Shown here piece after piece: positions 38,991-48,157 of a stretch of DNA of 64,000 bases. The stretch comes from Candidatus Saccharimonadota bacterium. GTDB taxonomy: Bacteria; Patescibacteriota; Saccharimonadia; Saccharimonadales; Saccharimonadaceae. The stretch lies in contig JAFRJX010000008.1 of NCBI GenBank assembly GCA_017432025.1, positions 93,786 through 157,785 of the forward strand, written 5' to 3'. The position numbers and the translations under genes were made by a program. Positions within the stretch are counted from its first letter, which is position 1; every line of letters starts with the position of its first letter. The notes under the pieces are model-generated. The model worked only from the letters and a program-made list of their open reading frames with translations, had not been told where the DNA came from and did no database searches.

Positions 38991-40814
38991 ATGTGTGGAA
39001 TTGTTGGCTATGTAGGGAACAAGAATGCACAGGATTTTTTGATCAGCGGTTTAAAGAGACTTGAATATCGTGGCTATGATTCGGCTGGAATTGTGACGCT
39101 CGATGAAAACGGAAATGCGACTTTACTTCGAGCAAAAGGAAAGATCATTAATCTTGAAGAGAAGTTGGCGAAGAACAAGCGCCAGGACAAGATTGGCATC
39201 GGCCATACCCGTTGGGCGACGCATGGTGAACCAAGTGAAACGAACGCTCATCCACATCAAGCCGGTGATATTTATTTGGTACATAATGGCATTATCGAAA
39301 ACTACAAAGAATTAAAAGCAACTTTAACGGAGCATGAATTTAAATCTGAGACTGATACGGAAGTATTGGCGGCGCTCGTTGAATCTTTTTACCAAGGTGG
39401 TGCACATCCACTAATTAATGCAGTTGTGCAGGCTTTAAAACTCGTAAAGGGAACTTACGGGATTGCGGTCGTATCGACCAAGGCACCAGATGAAATTGTA
39501 GTAGCACGCGCTGGTTCTCCACTCGTGATTGGTGTAGGACACGATGAAACTTTGATTGCTTCCGATGCGTCTGCATTAGTTGGTCATACGAAGCAAGCGA
39601 TTTATCTCAATGACGGCGAAGTGGCTTTGATTCACAAAGATAGTATTGAAATTAAGACTCTCAATGCGGAGCCTGTTTCTGCTAAGGTAGAAATGATTGA
39701 GACGAATCTCGCGGCGATTCAAAAAGGTGGTTACGAGCATTTCTTACTGAAGGAAATCATGGAGCAACCAGAATCGCTTAAAGAGACTCTACGTGGTCGC
39801 GTGAATCTTGAAACTGGTACGGTAAGACTCGGTGGTCCAGGACTTTCAGAAGAAAAACTTAGGAAGATTAAACACCTAGTAATTGTTGGCTGTGGCACGG
39901 CTTATCATGCAGGACTTCTGGCTGGTTATTACATCGAGCAATTTACGCCGGAGATTACGATTGAGACGGTGATTGCGTCGGAATATCGTTACCGTTCGGC
40001 TTACATTCCAAAAGATTCAGTTGCGCTCATTGTTTCGCAATCTGGTGAGACGGCAGATACGCTCGCTTGTCTTCGTGAGATTAAGAAACAAGGCGTACCG
40101 ACGATTGGTATCGTTAATGCGATTGGCTCGACGATTGCGCGTGAGGTGGATGGTGGTACTTATGTGCACGTCGGTCCAGAAATCTCCGTGGCTTCGACCA
40201 AGGCCTTTACTTCGCAAATGATTGCGATGGTGATGTTTGGCTTGACGATTGCACAGGCGAAGGGTGTAAAACCGGGCGTACTTTATCCATACATCAAGGA
40301 AATCGCTAATTTGCCAGAAATGATTCGGAAGACTTTAGAACAAGTCCATGATGACGTGAAGCGCGTGGCAGAGGCACACAAGAAATATGAGCATGCGATT
40401 TATCTTGGTCGTGATACAGCTTACCCGGCTGCGATGGAAGGTGCGTTGAAGCTTAAGGAGATTTCTTATGTGGATGCGAACGCCTATGCATTTGGCGAAC
40501 TTAAACACGGTCCATTAGCACTGATTGATGATAGATTCCTCGAATTTGCACTTGTACCAAAGGGCCCACTTTTTGACAAGGCGATTTCAAACGTGCAGGA
40601 AGTCTTGGCGCGTGGTGGTCATGTGATTGTGGTGACGAACACCGATTTTGATTTGCCGGTTGAGGATGTGATTAGAATTCCAGGTGAAATTGAACACTTT
40701 GCACCGATGCTGATGAATCTCGTTTCGCAATTATTTGCTTATTACATGACGGTAGCCAAAGGTTATAATGTTGATCAGCCACGTAACTTGGCAAAGTCGG
40801 TAACTGTCGAATAA
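38991..40814 (+). CDS. glmS: Glutamine--fructose-6-phosphate aminotransferase
   Basis: 607 residues, full length. The N-terminal glutaminase has the catalytic cysteine directly after Met (MCGIVGYVGNK), and GLKRLEYRGYDSAGI, RWATHGEPSETNAHPH and NGIIENYKEL follow. Two SIS domains hold the sugar-phosphate: VGCGTAYHAGL, VIASEYRYR, SQSGETADTLACLREIKKQG and EVASTKAFTSQ-like residues (SVASTKAFTSQM), then GELKHGPLALI. The end LAKSVTVE is the invariant C-terminus. It makes glucosamine-6-phosphate, feeding GlmM encoded about 9 kb away. Confidence 0.98.
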   Translation: MCGIVGYVGNKNAQDFLISGLKRLEYRGYDSAGIVTLDENGNATLLRAKGKIINLEEKLAKNKRQDKIGIGHTRWATHGEPSETNAHPHQAGDIYLVHNGIIENYKELKATLTEHEFKSETDTEVLAALVESFYQGGAHPLINAVVQALKLVKGTYGIAVVSTKAPDEIVVARAGSPLVIGVGHDETLIASDASALVGHTKQAIYLNDGEVALIHKDSIEIKTLNAEPVSAKVEMIETNLAAIQKGGYEHFLLKEIMEQPESLKETLRGRVNLETGTVRLGGPGLSEEKLRKIKHLVIVGCGTAYHAGLLAGYYIEQFTPEITIETVIASEYRYRSAYIPKDSVALIVSQSGETADTLACLREIKKQGVPTIGIVNAIGSTIAREVDGGTYVHVGPEISVASTKAFTSQMIAMVMFGLTIAQAKGVKPGVLYPYIKEIANLPEMIRKTLEQVHDDVKRVAEAHKKYEHAIYLGRDTAYPAAMEGALKLKEISYVDANAYAFGELKHGPLALIDDRFLEFALVPKGPLFDKAISNVQEVLARGGHVIVVTNTDFDLPVEDVIRIPGEIEHFAPMLMNLVSQLFAYYMTVAKGYNVDQPRNLAKSVTVE

Positions 40815-40839
40815 AATACAAGCCCATTACGGTTTTTGT

Positions 40840-40867
40840 GCTATAATATGGTTAAATAAAGGTCATA
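40840..40867 (+). promoter_or_regulatory. Promoter and leader motif of the A2M-like gene
   Basis: TGCTATAAT gives an extended -10 (TATAAT 40842-40847). The leader begins with TAAATAAAGGTCATA (40853-40867), shared with the VaFE gene leader, followed by AAAAGGAA as ribosome site. Confidence 0.55.
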
Positions 40868-40882
40868 TAAAAGGAAATCGTG

Positions 40883-43800
40883 ATGGGCAAAAAAACTGAA
40901 GGCCGTTTCCGCATTTTACTAGTGTGCGAAATAGGTTTAATTGTGATACTCGGTGCGCTACTAGCGTTAGTGATTGCTGGTAAAGCACCTTGGCAACAAG
41001 GAAAACTAAAAGTATTAAGCGTGGAGGCATCTGACGTCGTTGACGGCGTGGTGAAATCGGACTCGCATTTTTTGGTGAAGACTGAAAATGGTAATCTGAC
41101 GAGTGTTCGTAAATCGCTTTACCTTGAGCCAGCGATTGATTATGATATTGTGGAAAGAATTGGCGGATCACTTTATGAAGTGATTCCGATGTCGGATTTG
41201 CCAGACAATACAGTTCTTAATATCGATTCTGTGAGCAATGAAGTGATTGCTTATAAATGGGCCTTCCAAACGAAAAAAGATTTATCGGTTTCCAAGTTTT
41301 ACCCGGTTGATGGCGCGAATTATGTATCGAAGAATTCAGTGATTGAATTTGCATTTTCGTATCCAGATATTGAAGATGTCGAATCGCATTTTTCGATTTC
41401 GCCGGCGATTGAAGGTAGTTTGAAAAAAGAAGGACGGGTGTGGCGATTTACCCCATCAGCGCCACTTGCCGAAAATGCGACCTATGAAGTGACGATTAAG
41501 GCAGGACTCAAATATGGCGAGCAAGTCATGAAGAGTGATTTCCATTCAAGTTTTTCGACCTATGCGAAAGCAACAACTTCTTATGACACGAATGCTCGGC
41601 ACGGTATAACTTTTGATGATGTGAATACATTTACCGAAAGTGAAGCGCCAGTGGTGTTGTTCTCTAACGAGACTGCCTTTAAGGATACTACGGGTGTCAA
41701 GATTGAGAAGTACGAGAAGGTCGACGATTATATCAAGTTTTTGAAGGATGGGACCGGTAGTGGCTCGACTATTGATGGTGAGTATACATTTGAAAAGAGA
41801 ACTGAAGCCGGTGGCACTTCCTATGATTGGAATTACTTGTTAACACTAAATCAGACTTTAACATCCGGTTACTATGTATTTCATTTTGTGAATGCGTCTG
41901 GAACTAATACTTATGATGCTTACATTCAGGTGAATAATTATGCGGCGTACGCATTTGAATCGGAACGCGACGTTTTGGTATGGGTGGCGAGAGATGGAGA
42001 ATTAAAATCTGGCGTGAATGTAAGCTACAATGGCAAGTCTCAACAGACTGATGATAAAGGTGTTGTGATTTTTAAAGATATTTCGGATTTTTCGAATGAA
42101 TTAAGTTATGTGAAAGTTGGTGATGAAAACCAGCCGTTAATCGTGGCGCTGAAGAATTATCGGAATGATTTATATCCGAGCGGCTATGTTTATACGGATC
42201 GCCCTTTGTATAAACCGACAGACACAATTAAAGTTTGGGGTTACATTCCAATTAAATTCTTCCGCGATACGCCGAACCGACAAAACTTTAACGTAGTTTT
42301 TGGGACACTTAAAAAGACGGTGACACTGGATGAGGATGGTTTCTTCTCGACGGAGATTCAGCTAGATAACTATCGCGATACGAAAGCGTATAGCTTAGAC
42401 GTTCAGTATAATGATTCGATACTAGCAAGCCGGAGAATCTCAGTAGAGGATTACACGCTCGAAAATTATTCTTATGAAGTGATTGCTGATAAAAACTATG
42501 TCAATGGTGGTGAAAATATTAATTTCTCGGTGAAAGTAACGCATGTGACTGGTTTCCCAGCAACGAACAAGACGATTGCCGTGTATGAGGATGGTGGCAG
42601 GGAAATCTATGGCACAACTAATGGACAAGGCGTGGCTTCGTTTACTATTCCGACAACTCAGGTTACAGCCACACAAACACACAGTACGAACATTGAATCT
42701 AGGAATTTTCATATTAAGGCGGCTGGTGTTGAATACAATAAATACGACACGGTGGCAAGTTTCTATGTGTTTAAGAATAATCTGACTTTTTCGCTGAAAC
42801 ATGACGCTGAAGCAAAGAAGCTTGAATTCACGGCTAAGGTTCTTGATTTAACTAAGAATGTGAAGACAAACTATAGTTATAAAAATATTGAGACGTCAAA
42901 CTATTCTGGTCCTGGCAAGGTGTATCTTCACATGGCAATAACGGAACGGGTGGAAAGTGGTCAGTATTATAATCCTTATACAAAAGAGACATCGACAACT
43001 TACAACTATTTTACTTACGATCACCAAATTGGCGTGTATGATGTAACGTTTGAGGATGGTAATGCTTCATTCAGCTATCCAACGGAGTTTAATGAACCAA
43101 CGGAGACTATGCAGTATCGATACTATGCGATAGTGTCGGCGACGGATGCAAAAGGTAGACCGGCTTATTCTGGACAGGTGAATTATTACCAGAATAGCTT
43201 CGGTGGAACTACTTCTACTGGCGCAAAGAGAAATAGTAATACGCTTAATGATTATTATTCATATTATGGCAACAACTTGTCATGGGCGTATAATATGTAT
43301 CGTTTCGGTTTGAAGGATTACAACTATCCGGTAGAAACGAATTATTATCAACAGTATAACTATTCGATTGGCGATAAGTTGAGACTTGGACTTTATGATG
43401 CAACAGGACAAAAGGTGGATAATGAAGGCACAATCTTGGTAGTTGCATTTAAGGAAAACATTGTTAGTACTAATACATTTAATGAGAATGATTACGAGCT
43501 AGAATTTGATCAGAATATGTACCCGGGCTCGGAACTTATTGGTGCATACTTTATGAACGGTAGATTCTATCGTATTATGCCGAGCTACAGAGATTACAAG
43601 CATTCGGATTCGGAATTAACAGTGAAAGTAAATCCGGAAAAAGAATCATATGAACCGGGTGACACTGTAAAGACGAAGATTGTGGTAGAAAGAAAAGACG
43701 GTAGTAAACCAGATAAGGTCAGAGTGAATCTTTCGGTAGTAAATGAAGCAATCTTCAATGCCGATGATGATCGGACGGAAATTCTGAATAATATTTACAC

Positions 43801-45604
43801 AAATAAGAAGTTAAAACTCTATTCAATGTCGACATTTACAGACTTTGAATTAGTTGGTTCTGATGGTGGGCTTGGTGCTGCTGCCTATTGGAGATTTGAC
43901 TTTGGCGATACATTGTTCTTTGAAGAAAGGACGATTAATAATGGTGAGGGCGAGTTTGAATTTAAACTAAATGACTCGATTACGTCTTTCCGTATTACGG
44001 TACATGCGGTGGAAGTAAACGACGTGATTAATGCTGGTGTTGGCACAGCTAAGGTGGCTTCGTACTTACCACTTTCGATTTCGACGGTGATGCCGAAGTA
44101 TGCTAAGAATACTGATGATGTGGTGCTGAATGCGAATGCGGTGGTGGCCGGTGGCGATAAGATTGATTTCACATTTACGATTGATGGAATCGATAAAACA
44201 CTCACGGCTTCTGGCAAGCCAGGGCAGAATGTGTTCGTGAACTTCGGTAAACTGGAACTCGGCGAATATACGATTAGGATTTCGGGACGTGATTCGGCGG
44301 GAAATGAAGATAAAATGGCCTTTACTCTAAGAGTGGTTGAGACTACCCAAGAAGTCTCGATTAAGAAAGAAGTAGAACTCGCAAGTGGGACGACAGTGAC
44401 GCCGGTTAAAAATCCGGTGATTGTAGAGATTTATAACAAGAATACAAAAACGTATCTTAGCTATCTCGATTTCATTCGTTCGAATTTGACTTCACGCCTC
44501 GATACACAAGTTGCTTACTATAAGTCATTTGAATATAGTGATAAATACTATGATGAAATCACGTCTAGCCAGACTCCGAACCTTAGTGGATACTTGTTAA
44601 CGGATGGTTTGTTGAAACCACTCGAGAATGCGGCGGGTGATTATGTACTGACGGCGCTCACGAATTACTACATGCCAGATTACTTCAAACTGAAGGCGGC
44701 CAATTATAGCTTAGACCTCAAGGACGATACACCGACGATTATCAATAAACTGTTAGTACTGGCAAGCTTTAGGGAACCGGTGTTACTTGAATTAAAGGAA
44801 GTGGCTAAGACGGCAGGACTCACGAATGAAGAAAGAGTGAAAATTGGTATTGCATTTGCCTTCCTCGGTGATTACGACAGCGCGAAACTATTCTATGATG
44901 ATTTCTTAACTGATGATGTGGCGGATCTAGCGGCGGTCCTCGCGACCTTCATTAACAAGGAAAAGGCAGCCGAGAAGATTGATGCCGTGATTGCGATTGA
45001 CCCAGCGACAGATTACTTAGAGTATGCTTTGATTTCGTTCTTTGAAAATAACGAAACTGATTTGTCGCAGAAGGAATCAGTGGCGATTTCGACTAACGGC
45101 TCGACAGAGAATGTAGATATCTTGCCGCTCAAGATTGAGAAGCGGGTGTTCTACATGGATGAACTTAAGGATATTAAGTTTAATCCTTCATCGGATAGTT
45201 TACTTGCGACATATTATTATCAGGGTAGGATATCTGAACTTGGTGAAAACTACCTTGATGACATTTCGATTAGTTTTGAGGGCAACAAGAAAGTCGGCGG
45301 TACTTCGACGCTCGTGATTGATATTACGAAGCTAGTTGGGGAAGCAAGGAATGGTACGATTAACTTGGCACTGCCATCGAGCTTGAAATATTCGGCGACA
45401 CTGAATAGTGCGGATGGCCTCTATCTCATTAAGAACAATAATGAATATGTGAGCATCATGCTATCTGATCGTTACAAGGGCAATCAAGTCAGGATTCCGG
45501 TCTATGTGACGATGAGCGGTAATTACGAGATTGAACCGGTGGTGTTTATCAATAATAATGTCTATCACATCTCGAACAATTTGACGCTGGATTTGCAACA
45601 GTAA
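40883..45604 (+). CDS. Alpha-2-macroglobulin-like giant surface protein without thioester
   Basis: 1573 residues from the ATG at 40883; the GTG at 40880 is adjacent, but AAAAGGAA fits this ATG. An N-terminal membrane anchor (LLVCEIGLIVILGALLALVI) is followed by MG-type domains. YVYTDRPLYKPTDTIKVWGYI near residue 430 is the MG2/MG3 signature and LFFEERTINNGEGEFEFKLN with DSITSFRITVHAVEV near 1015 matches the A2M domain. The GCxEQ thioester expected afterwards is absent; that region reads FIRSNLTSRLDTQVAYYKS. It is probably a membrane-tethered protease trap or scaffold. No PbpC partner gene is nearby. Confidence 0.75.
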   Translation: MGKKTEGRFRILLVCEIGLIVILGALLALVIAGKAPWQQGKLKVLSVEASDVVDGVVKSDSHFLVKTENGNLTSVRKSLYLEPAIDYDIVERIGGSLYEVIPMSDLPDNTVLNIDSVSNEVIAYKWAFQTKKDLSVSKFYPVDGANYVSKNSVIEFAFSYPDIEDVESHFSISPAIEGSLKKEGRVWRFTPSAPLAENATYEVTIKAGLKYGEQVMKSDFHSSFSTYAKATTSYDTNARHGITFDDVNTFTESEAPVVLFSNETAFKDTTGVKIEKYEKVDDYIKFLKDGTGSGSTIDGEYTFEKRTEAGGTSYDWNYLLTLNQTLTSGYYVFHFVNASGTNTYDAYIQVNNYAAYAFESERDVLVWVARDGELKSGVNVSYNGKSQQTDDKGVVIFKDISDFSNELSYVKVGDENQPLIVALKNYRNDLYPSGYVYTDRPLYKPTDTIKVWGYIPIKFFRDTPNRQNFNVVFGTLKKTVTLDEDGFFSTEIQLDNYRDTKAYSLDVQYNDSILASRRISVEDYTLENYSYEVIADKNYVNGGENINFSVKVTHVTGFPATNKTIAVYEDGGREIYGTTNGQGVASFTIPTTQVTATQTHSTNIESRNFHIKAAGVEYNKYDTVASFYVFKNNLTFSLKHDAEAKKLEFTAKVLDLTKNVKTNYSYKNIETSNYSGPGKVYLHMAITERVESGQYYNPYTKETSTTYNYFTYDHQIGVYDVTFEDGNASFSYPTEFNEPTETMQYRYYAIVSATDAKGRPAYSGQVNYYQNSFGGTTSTGAKRNSNTLNDYYSYYGNNLSWAYNMYRFGLKDYNYPVETNYYQQYNYSIGDKLRLGLYDATGQKVDNEGTILVVAFKENIVSTNTFNENDYELEFDQNMYPGSELIGAYFMNGRFYRIMPSYRDYKHSDSELTVKVNPEKESYEPGDTVKTKIVVERKDGSKPDKVRVNLSVVNEAIFNADDDRTEILNNIYTNKKLKLYSMSTFTDFELVGSDGGLGAAAYWRFDFGDTLFFEERTINNGEGEFEFKLNDSITSFRITVHAVEVNDVINAGVGTAKVASYLPLSISTVMPKYAKNTDDVVLNANAVVAGGDKIDFTFTIDGIDKTLTASGKPGQNVFVNFGKLELGEYTIRISGRDSAGNEDKMAFTLRVVETTQEVSIKKEVELASGTTVTPVKNPVIVEIYNKNTKTYLSYLDFIRSNLTSRLDTQVAYYKSFEYSDKYYDEITSSQTPNLSGYLLTDGLLKPLENAAGDYVLTALTNYYMPDYFKLKAANYSLDLKDDTPTIINKLLVLASFREPVLLELKEVAKTAGLTNEERVKIGIAFAFLGDYDSAKLFYDDFLTDDVADLAAVLATFINKEKAAEKIDAVIAIDPATDYLEYALISFFENNETDLSQKESVAISTNGSTENVDILPLKIEKRVFYMDELKDIKFNPSSDSLLATYYYQGRISELGENYLDDISISFEGNKKVGGTSTLVIDITKLVGEARNGTINLALPSSLKYSATLNSADGLYLIKNNNEYVSIMLSDRYKGNQVRIPVYVTMSGNYEIEPVVFINNNVYHISNNLTLDLQQ

Positions 45605-45616
45605 CAGATAAAATGC

Positions 45617-45622
45617 TATAAT
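45617..45622 (+). promoter_or_regulatory. -10 box of the polysaccharide operon
   Basis: TGCTATAAT (TATAAT 45617-45622) lies 7 bp before the ATG at 45630; the first mRNA is probably leaderless. A second overlapping TATAAT is at 45622-45627. Confidence 0.6.
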
Positions 45623-45629
45623 ATAATAT

Positions 45630-47054
45630 ATGCGGAAAAAGTCCGACTATATTCTGAGAGTTTGTTTAATTATTGGTGATGCAGTAGCGCTGGTGCTGTC
45701 TTTTGCGATGGCGTACTTCATCCGTGTGCACGTAGATCCGCGTCCGTACGAGTTTAATTCGCAGCTTCTTGTCTTTACGCGCGAAACTTTGTGGGTGATT
45801 CCATTTTTGATTGTGATTCTCGCGGCACTTGGGCTGTATAAGAAGTCGGTGTTCCTAGGTAAGTCAAGACTGCCGGAGGTGGGAAGACTGATTCTTGCGG
45901 CAATTCTTAGTGTAGCGGCACTCATCGTCTATGATTTCTTTACGAGCAACAATTTGTTCCCGGTAAGAGTCGTGGCACTAATGTCCGTGTTTTTGTCGTT
46001 TTTGTTCCTCGCGGTGGAGCGGATGCTGATGCGATTGATTGTGAAGCAAATCTTCAAGCGGGATTACGGAACGAAGCGCGTAGTAATTATTGGTAATAAT
46101 AAGAACACGGAATATCTCGCGAACTATATTTCGTCTTCGCCAGAAAGTGGGTATCGGTTAGTGGGTGTGGTATCGGCGAGAAAATATATCCCAGAAGATT
46201 TACGCGATAAACAGTACTCGTCACTTAAGGATGCACTTCGCCGGGCGAAGCCAGATGTGATTTTCCAGACCGATGAAAAGTCGACAGAATATGTATATCG
46301 CCAGGCAATTAACCAGCATTTACTATATTATTTCGTACCTTCTGAAACAGCTTTGTCGTCGCACTTTGGTGAACTTGAGCTCGTGGGGAATACACCGGCG
46401 GTGCTCGTGAAACTCACGCCACTTACGGGTGGTGCGGCCGTGGTGAAAAGGATTTGTGATATTGTTTTGTCACTGGTTGGTTTAATTATTGGCGCAATTC
46501 CGATGCTAATTATTTGGCTCGTAATTAAGCTTTCGGACGTGAAGCATAAAGCGATTTATGCGGACGAAAGACTGACACAATTTAATCGAAGATTTAGGTG
46601 CTATAAATTCCGATCGATGAAATCGGAATATAGTGGCATGACGCCGGAAGAAGCGTTTATTAAAATGGGGAAGCCAGAGCTAATTAAAAAATATCGCAAG
46701 AATGGCGATTTCCTAAAGGACGATCCGAGAATTACGAAGTTCGGGAGATTTATCCGGAAAACTTCACTCGACGAACTCCCACAACTTGTGAACATTTTGA
46801 AGGGTGATATTTCACTAATTGGACCGCGAGCTTTACTCCCGGGCGAACTGCGCGATTATGGTGATAGGTCGCTCCTTCTCACGGTGAAGTCTGGTTTAAC
46901 GGGCTTTGCGCAAGTGTCTGGTAGGCGTGATATTTCATTTGAAGAGCGAAGGGCACTGGATATTTATTACGTGATGAACTGGTCACTGATGCTTGATACT
47001 CAGATTTTCTTTAGAACGATTGTGTCAGTAATCAAGCGAGACGGTGCAAAATGA
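45630..47054 (+). CDS. Undecaprenyl-phosphate sugar phosphotransferase (WcaJ/PglC-type)
   Basis: 474 residues. Four to five membrane helices, a nucleotide-binding-like CoA fold (KRVVIIGNNKNTEYLANYIS), then the bacterial sugar transferase domain: VVKRICDIVLSLVGLIIGAI, a re-entrant helix, ERLTQFNRRFRCYKFRSM, KFGRFIRKTSLDELPQLVNI, GDISLIGPRALLPGE and VKSGLTGFAQVSGRRDISFE. It loads the first sugar phosphate on the lipid carrier. First gene of the operon; it overlaps the next gene by 4 bp. Confidence 0.92.
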   Translation: MRKKSDYILRVCLIIGDAVALVLSFAMAYFIRVHVDPRPYEFNSQLLVFTRETLWVIPFLIVILAALGLYKKSVFLGKSRLPEVGRLILAAILSVAALIVYDFFTSNNLFPVRVVALMSVFLSFLFLAVERMLMRLIVKQIFKRDYGTKRVVIIGNNKNTEYLANYISSSPESGYRLVGVVSARKYIPEDLRDKQYSSLKDALRRAKPDVIFQTDEKSTEYVYRQAINQHLLYYFVPSETALSSHFGELELVGNTPAVLVKLTPLTGGAAVVKRICDIVLSLVGLIIGAIPMLIIWLVIKLSDVKHKAIYADERLTQFNRRFRCYKFRSMKSEYSGMTPEEAFIKMGKPELIKKYRKNGDFLKDDPRITKFGRFIRKTSLDELPQLVNILKGDISLIGPRALLPGELRDYGDRSLLLTVKSGLTGFAQVSGRRDISFEERRALDIYYVMNWSLMLDTQIFFRTIVSVIKRDGAK

Positions 47055-48157
47055 AAGTTGCAATTGTTTGTGATTGGTTAACAAATGTTGGTGGTGCGGA
47101 GAAGGTTTTACTTGCCGTCCATAAACTCTATCCGGATGCGCCGATCTATACTTCGAAATATAACCCAAAGGGAATTGATTGGTTTAAGGATGCGGATGTA
47201 AGGACTGGATGGCTACAGATTTTTCCGTCATGCCTACGTCGGTTTCTTGGTGTGTTTCGGCAGAGATGGTTTTCGCATTTGAAACTTTCGGAGTATGATT
47301 TAGTGATTTCGGTGACGGGTGCAGAAGCGAAAGCAGTAAAGGCGCCAAATGGGATTCATATTTCGTATTGCCACGTACCGACGCAGTATTATTGGCAGAT
47401 GTATGATGAATACGTGGAGAATCCGGGATTTGGAATTCTGAATCCAATCGTCAGATTTTTCTTTAAATTACTCGTGAAGCCACTTCGCAAAAAAGATTTT
47501 AAGGCCGCGCAGAATGTGGATTATTTCGTGACGATTTCGGATTATGCAAAAGATTTGATCAAGAAATACTATAAACGTGACGCAGTGGTGGTACATCCGC
47601 CGGTTGAAGTTGATGATTTTAAGGTAAAAGAATTTGGCGAGGTTGAAGATTATTACATTGTGACTTCGCGCCAGGTGACTTGGAAGAAACTGGATCTCGC
47701 CGTAAAAGCATGTCTCAAAGCAAACAGGAAATTACTGGTAATCGGGGAAGGACCGGAACATAAGAACTTGGTGAAGATGGCGGGCGATTCCCCACTGATT
47801 AAATTTTTGCCTTTGATGGATAAAAAGGAATTAAAGAAATATTTGTCGCATGCTAAAGGATATTTGTTCCCAAGCATGGAACCGTTTGGGATTGCGCCGG
47901 TCGAGGCGCTTGCGACAGGGTGTCCGGTGATTGCGTTTAAGGAAGGTGGGGCGAAGGATTATGTGTTTGATAAAAAGAATGGACTTTTGTTTGATAAGCA
48001 AACCGTGAGTTCACTGGCGGACGCAATTAATGAATTTGAGAAAATGAAATTCGATCGTAAGGAAGTGAGCAAAACAACAGACGGATTTAGTGGGAAGAGA
48101 TTTGATAAAGAACTCACAGATTATGCGAGGGATTGTCTAAATGAGAGAAAGAAGTAG
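47051..48157 (+). CDS. Glycosyltransferase family 4
   Basis: 368 residues with two Rossmann-like halves. MKVAIVCDWLTNVGGAEKVL and HLKLSEYDLVISVTGAEAKAV belong to the acceptor half; SRQVTWKKLDLAVKA, KLLVIGEGPEHKNL and MEPFGIAPVEALATGCPVIA (E-x7-E-like GT-B motif) belong to the donor half. It adds a sugar to the lipid-linked product of the preceding gene. ATGA-type overlap at the start and a 17-bp overlap with the next gene. Confidence 0.92.
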   Translation: MKVAIVCDWLTNVGGAEKVLLAVHKLYPDAPIYTSKYNPKGIDWFKDADVRTGWLQIFPSCLRRFLGVFRQRWFSHLKLSEYDLVISVTGAEAKAVKAPNGIHISYCHVPTQYYWQMYDEYVENPGFGILNPIVRFFFKLLVKPLRKKDFKAAQNVDYFVTISDYAKDLIKKYYKRDAVVVHPPVEVDDFKVKEFGEVEDYYIVTSRQVTWKKLDLAVKACLKANRKLLVIGEGPEHKNLVKMAGDSPLIKFLPLMDKKELKKYLSHAKGYLFPSMEPFGIAPVEALATGCPVIAFKEGGAKDYVFDKKNGLLFDKQTVSSLADAINEFEKMKFDRKEVSKTTDGFSGKRFDKELTDYARDCLNERKK

